Shown here one piece after another: positions 42,450-49,227 of a stretch of 49,227 nucleotides of DNA. The first letter of the stretch is position 1; each line of letters starts with the position of its first letter. The translations under genes were made by a program, and so were the position numbers. The stretch lies in NCBI GenBank assembly GCA_002451085.1, contig DKBE01000055.1, positions 1 through 49,227 of the forward strand. Reading direction: 5' to 3'. The stretch comes from Proteobacteria bacterium UBA6908. Its GTDB lineage: Bacteria; Pseudomonadota; Gammaproteobacteria; Acidiferrobacterales; UBA6901. The notes under the pieces were generated by a model. That model had not been told where the DNA came from. It did no database searches and was given only the letters and a program-made list of their open reading frames with translations.

Positions 42450-43469
42450 GTGTCGTTGCCTTCGGGCCACGGCCAGTTATTGCGCGCGCTGTGGTTCCTG
42501 GTGCCCGTGCTCGCGGCCTTCTCGACCGCGAGTGCAGCACAGGAACCGCTGCCGCTGCTCAAGGCGCGCCGCATCTCCTTGTGCGAATCTCCGCCGGCGT
42601 GTGAGCACGTTGGCGGCATTCGTGTATTGGGTATGCTGGAACTCCCGCCGCTGGACGTGGCGGGACATAAATTATCCCAGCTTTCGGACCTGGCCTGGGA
42701 TGATGACGATGGCGTGCTCTATGCCGTCAGCGACCGCGGCACCCTGTATGGCCTGCGCCCGGCGTTTGATCAGGACCGTCTGACCGGAGTCAGTCTGATC
42801 AGCGCCGCACCGCTGATCGATCCGAAAACCAGAAAACCCGTGCGTTTCCGTCGCAGTGATTCCGAAGGACTCGATATCCTCAACGGACGCAATGGCCGCA
42901 AGGGGGATGCCGAGCTGCTGGTCAGCTTCGAAGGTGAACCGCGCTTGGCGCGACACCGGCCGGACGGCAGCATCATTGCCGAAGTACCGCTGTCGGCGCC
43001 GCTCAATGATATCGGGCAATACCGATACAACCGCATGCTGGAAGGGGTCTGCGTTCACCCGCGTGAAGGCATTCTCACAGCACCGGAAGAACCGCTGCTG
43101 ATCGATAACGGCGTTGCCCGCCTCTACCGCCAGGATGGCCGGTCGTGGCCACTGCCCACGCCGCGCGGCGGGATTGTGGCGCTCGAGTGCCTGCCGAATG
43201 GCGATGTGCTGGTCCTGGAGCGCGACTTTACGACCATTGTGTTGCGTTTTGTGATCACCCTGCGACGGGTACACCTGCCGGAAAACGCTGCTGCCGACAC
43301 CACCCTCAAATCCGAAGTCATCGCCGTCCTCGACAGCGCGGACGGTCTGACTGTGGACAACTTCGAAGGGCTGACGCGCCATCGCGGCAACCGCTTCTTC
43401 ATGATCAGCGATAACAACGACGTATTCCTGCAGCGCACCCTGCTGATGTACTTTGAACTGCTGCCCTGA
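42450..43469 (+). CDS. esterase-like activity of phytase family protein
   Basis: A 339-residue exported protein with a signal peptide (cleavage near residue 31). It has the beta-propeller-like pattern of the phytase-like esterase family: LSDLAWDDDDGVLYAVSDRG, the SEGLDILNG segment, and the C-terminal VDNFEGLTRHRGNRFFMISD. These proteins are usually periplasmic and of unknown substrate. The start codon is a GTG at 42450 (a TTG at 42444 is also possible). It follows the parvulin gene by about 6 bases. Confidence 0.82.
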   Translation: MSLPSGHGQLLRALWFLVPVLAAFSTASAAQEPLPLLKARRISLCESPPACEHVGGIRVLGMLELPPLDVAGHKLSQLSDLAWDDDDGVLYAVSDRGTLYGLRPAFDQDRLTGVSLISAAPLIDPKTRKPVRFRRSDSEGLDILNGRNGRKGDAELLVSFEGEPRLARHRPDGSIIAEVPLSAPLNDIGQYRYNRMLEGVCVHPREGILTAPEEPLLIDNGVARLYRQDGRSWPLPTPRGGIVALECLPNGDVLVLERDFTTIVLRFVITLRRVHLPENAAADTTLKSEVIAVLDSADGLTVDNFEGLTRHRGNRFFMISDNNDVFLQRTLLMYFELLP

Positions 43470-43473
43470 GCGG

Positions 43474-47322
<3,849 letters not shown>

Positions 47323-47346
47323 CCTCCTCCATGCACCGGATTGCGA

Positions 47347-49227
47347 TCAGGACTGGGCAACCATCTCCAGCGCTTCTTCCACATCCACCGCGACTAGCCG
47401 CGACACGCCCGGCTCGGACATGGTGACACCCACCAGTTTCTCGGCAATCTCCATGCTGATCTTGTTGTGCGTGATATACACCAGCTGGGTCTTTTCCGAC
47501 AACGCCTTGAGCATGTCCGAGTAGCGAACCACGTTGGCATCATCCAGCGGCGCGTCCACTTCGTCGAGGAAGCAGAACGGCGCCGGGTTCAGCTCAAACA
47601 ACGCGAACAGCAAGGATACCGCGGTCAGGGCCTTCTCGCCGCCGGACAACAGATGAATGGTGCTGTTGCGTTTGCCGGGCGGACGCGCCATGACGCTCAC
47701 GCCGGTATCGAGAATATCCTCGCCACTCAGTTCCAGGTAGGCGTGGCCGCCGCCGAACAGCTTTGGGAAGATCGCCTGGAAGGCGGTATTCACCTTGTCG
47801 AAGGTTTCCTTGAAACGTGTGCGAGTCTCGCGGTCGATCTTGCGGATCGCATCCTCGAGCGTGGCCAGCGCCTGCGACAGGTCCTCGGACTGCTTGTCGA
47901 GATACTCCTTGCGGGTCGATTGTTCCGTGTATTCGTCGATCGCGACCAGGTTGATCGGTCCGAGGCGCTCGATCTTGGTGGTGAGTTCTTCCAGCCGCGT
48001 GTGCCAGTCAGCTTCCGTGGCCTCCGCCGGTGTTTCGGCCAGAACCTGCTCCGGTTCCAGGCCGCCCTCGCGCACCTGCTCGGCGAGCGTGTCGCGGCGC
48101 ACGGCCTGCTCCTGGCGTTGCATGCGTTCCTGCTGCAACGCTTCGCGGTCCTTGTCGATTTTTTGTTCGATGGTGTGACGCATCTGTTCCTGCTCGCGCA
48201 GGCTACTGTCGAGTTCAGAGACGGTCTGTCGCGCGCTGTTCATGCGCCCTTCTATTTCCAGTCGACGAGCGAGCGCGGCATCCAGTCTGGCCTTAAGTTC
48301 GATTTCCGGCTTGGCCTCTTCGCTCAGTAACCGTTCGAGCTCGGCTTTGCGTTCAGTCAGGTGCTGCAGTTGGCCCTGTAAACGTGAAATGCCCTGCTCG
48401 GTCGAGGCCAGCGCCGTGCGTAATGATTCCTGTTCGATCTGCATCTGGTGCAATGCATCGTTGGCGGCCTGTGCGCTGGTGCGTGCGGTATCGAGCGCAT
48501 GGCGCAGCGTGTCGCGCTGGCTCAGCAGTACGGCACGCCGCTCATTGAGCGTCCCCACCTGGCCTTCGGCCGTGCTCAGCAGGGTCTGGGCGCCATGCAT
48601 GTCGCCGGTCGTGCGGGCAATCTGCCCGGCGATTTCAGCGAGCTCCTGCTCGATCTGCTGGCGGCGCTGTTGCTGCTGGGCAAGATGCGCTTCGTCGTGG
48701 CCGAGCCTGGCGTGCACGGCGGCACGTTCGCGGTTGAGCTCGGCCAATAGGCGGCGGCGTTCGTCGCGCTCGCCTTCATGATCGGCAATCTTCTGCTGGG
48801 CGGCCTGCTGTTCGGTTTGTGCCACCTGCAGCTGGCTGTTCAGCGACTGGACTTCCAACACGAGGTTTTCCATCTCGCGCTCGCGGCCGAGTACACCGGC
48901 GCGCTCGCTGTCACGATCGCTGACGGCCACCCAGTTGCGCCCAACCCACACACCCTCGCGCGTCACCACCGATTCGTGCGGTGCCAGTTCGCTCCGCCGG
49001 TGCATTGCCTGTTCCAGCGAATCGGCGGCATAAATACCGGCCAGTAACGGAGCGAAGTCTGCCCTGGCCTGGACCTTCGACAACAACGTTGGCCAGCGGC
49101 CGCCTTCCCCCGATACAACGGTAGCGCCACTTTCAAACAGGGTGAGATCCGCCTGCTTCAGGCCCTGGATGTCAGATTGGTAGCGATCGAGCGACTCTAC
49201 GCAAACCGCCGCCAGGTCGGTGTCGAG
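47347..49227 (-). CDS. smc: chromosome partition protein SMC (5' end outside window)
   Basis: The C-terminal 626 residues of a large ATPase. The hinge (around the first 150 residues) is followed by a long coiled coil and the ATP-head with LLSGGEKALTAVSLLFALFE (signature motif) and PFCFLDEVDAPLDDANV (Walker B and D-loop). With ScpA/ScpB in the window this is the bacterial condensin. The N-terminus with Walker A lies beyond base 49227. The frame stays open to the window edge. Confidence 0.93.
   Translation of the reverse strand, partial: LDTDLAAVCVESLDRYQSDIQGLKQADLTLFESGATVVSGEGGRWPTLLSKVQARADFAPLLAGIYAADSLEQAMHRRSELAPHESVVTREGVWVGRNWVAVSDRDSERAGVLGREREMENLVLEVQSLNSQLQVAQTEQQAAQQKIADHEGERDERRRLLAELNRERAAVHARLGHDEAHLAQQQQRRQQIEQELAEIAGQIARTTGDMHGAQTLLSTAEGQVGTLNERRAVLLSQRDTLRHALDTARTSAQAANDALHQMQIEQESLRTALASTEQGISRLQGQLQHLTERKAELERLLSEEAKPEIELKARLDAALARRLEIEGRMNSARQTVSELDSSLREQEQMRHTIEQKIDKDREALQQERMQRQEQAVRRDTLAEQVREGGLEPEQVLAETPAEATEADWHTRLEELTTKIERLGPINLVAIDEYTEQSTRKEYLDKQSEDLSQALATLEDAIRKIDRETRTRFKETFDKVNTAFQAIFPKLFGGGHAYLELSGEDILDTGVSVMARPPGKRNSTIHLLSGGEKALTAVSLLFALFELNPAPFCFLDEVDAPLDDANVVRYSDMLKALSEKTQLVYITHNKISMEIAEKLVGVTMSEPGVSRLVAVDVEEALEMVAQS

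Overview
The window looks like chromosomal DNA of a GC-rich gammaproteobacterium. It carries rpsP-rimM-trmD-rplS, dksA, ligA-zipA-smc (zipA is a gammaproteobacterial division gene), scpA-scpB-rluB, and a block of yci-type genes (yciO, RNase AM/yciV, rluB/yciL, yciB, yciI) that in E. coli sit near trp. Several genes suggest a chemolithotrophic, probably sulfur-oxidising lifestyle: a short protein resembling the catalytic half of sulfur oxygenase reductase, two rhodanese proteins, a fused cytochrome-porin of the outer membrane, a class II-type cytochrome c and molybdenum cofactor genes. The lineage is inferred from gene content; no rRNA or tRNA gene was seen.

Layout. 1-4.6 kb: a PlsC-type acyltransferase, then a four-gene TRAP transporter operon of the TatT type. 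4.6-11.2 kb: a MoaD-like protein, MurI, a PilZ-like protein, a patatin-like lipoprotein, the SOR-like gene as a stand-alone unit with its own promoter and terminator, an esterase, QueD, a small unknown gene, a host-attachment family protein and a class I aminotransferase. 11.2-17.5 kb: the cytochrome-porin gene behind an FNR/CRP-type palindrome, a HAD phosphatase, dksA with clear promoter and terminator, a dihydroorotase, UppP, DedA and VanZ. 17.5-22.7 kb (minus strand): the ribosomal/tRNA-modification operon, a terminator whose hairpin overlaps the next gene, a TPR-like exported protein, a DNA-alkyl-cysteine methyltransferase and XerD. 22.7-28.3 kb: a membrane methyltransferase, a chromate-resistance cassette (chrA, rhodanese, chrB, MFS) and mlaA. 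28.3-33.7 kb: two small unknown genes, nadA, mtnC, a dienelactone-hydrolase-like protein lacking recognisable catalytic residues, a periplasmic tandem rhodanese and mobA. 33.7-40.3 kb (minus): an eight-gene housekeeping run from RNase AM to an endonuclease III-like protein. 40.3-43.5 kb (plus): yciB, yciI, bolA, a parvulin and a phytase-like esterase. 43.5 kb to the end (minus): a cytochrome, ligA, zipA and a partial smc.

Most of the window is ordinary core genome. The most unusual items are the half-length SOR-like protein (7446-7892), the cytochrome-porin with a TTGAC-N4-GTCAA box upstream, the TRAP binding protein with Trp at the usual carboxylate-binding Arg position, a MoaD tail ending Pro-Gly rather than Gly-Gly, a start codon in the apical loop of a terminator hairpin, and a YciB with a long Cys-containing loop. 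No mobile element, CRISPR array or phage region was found.
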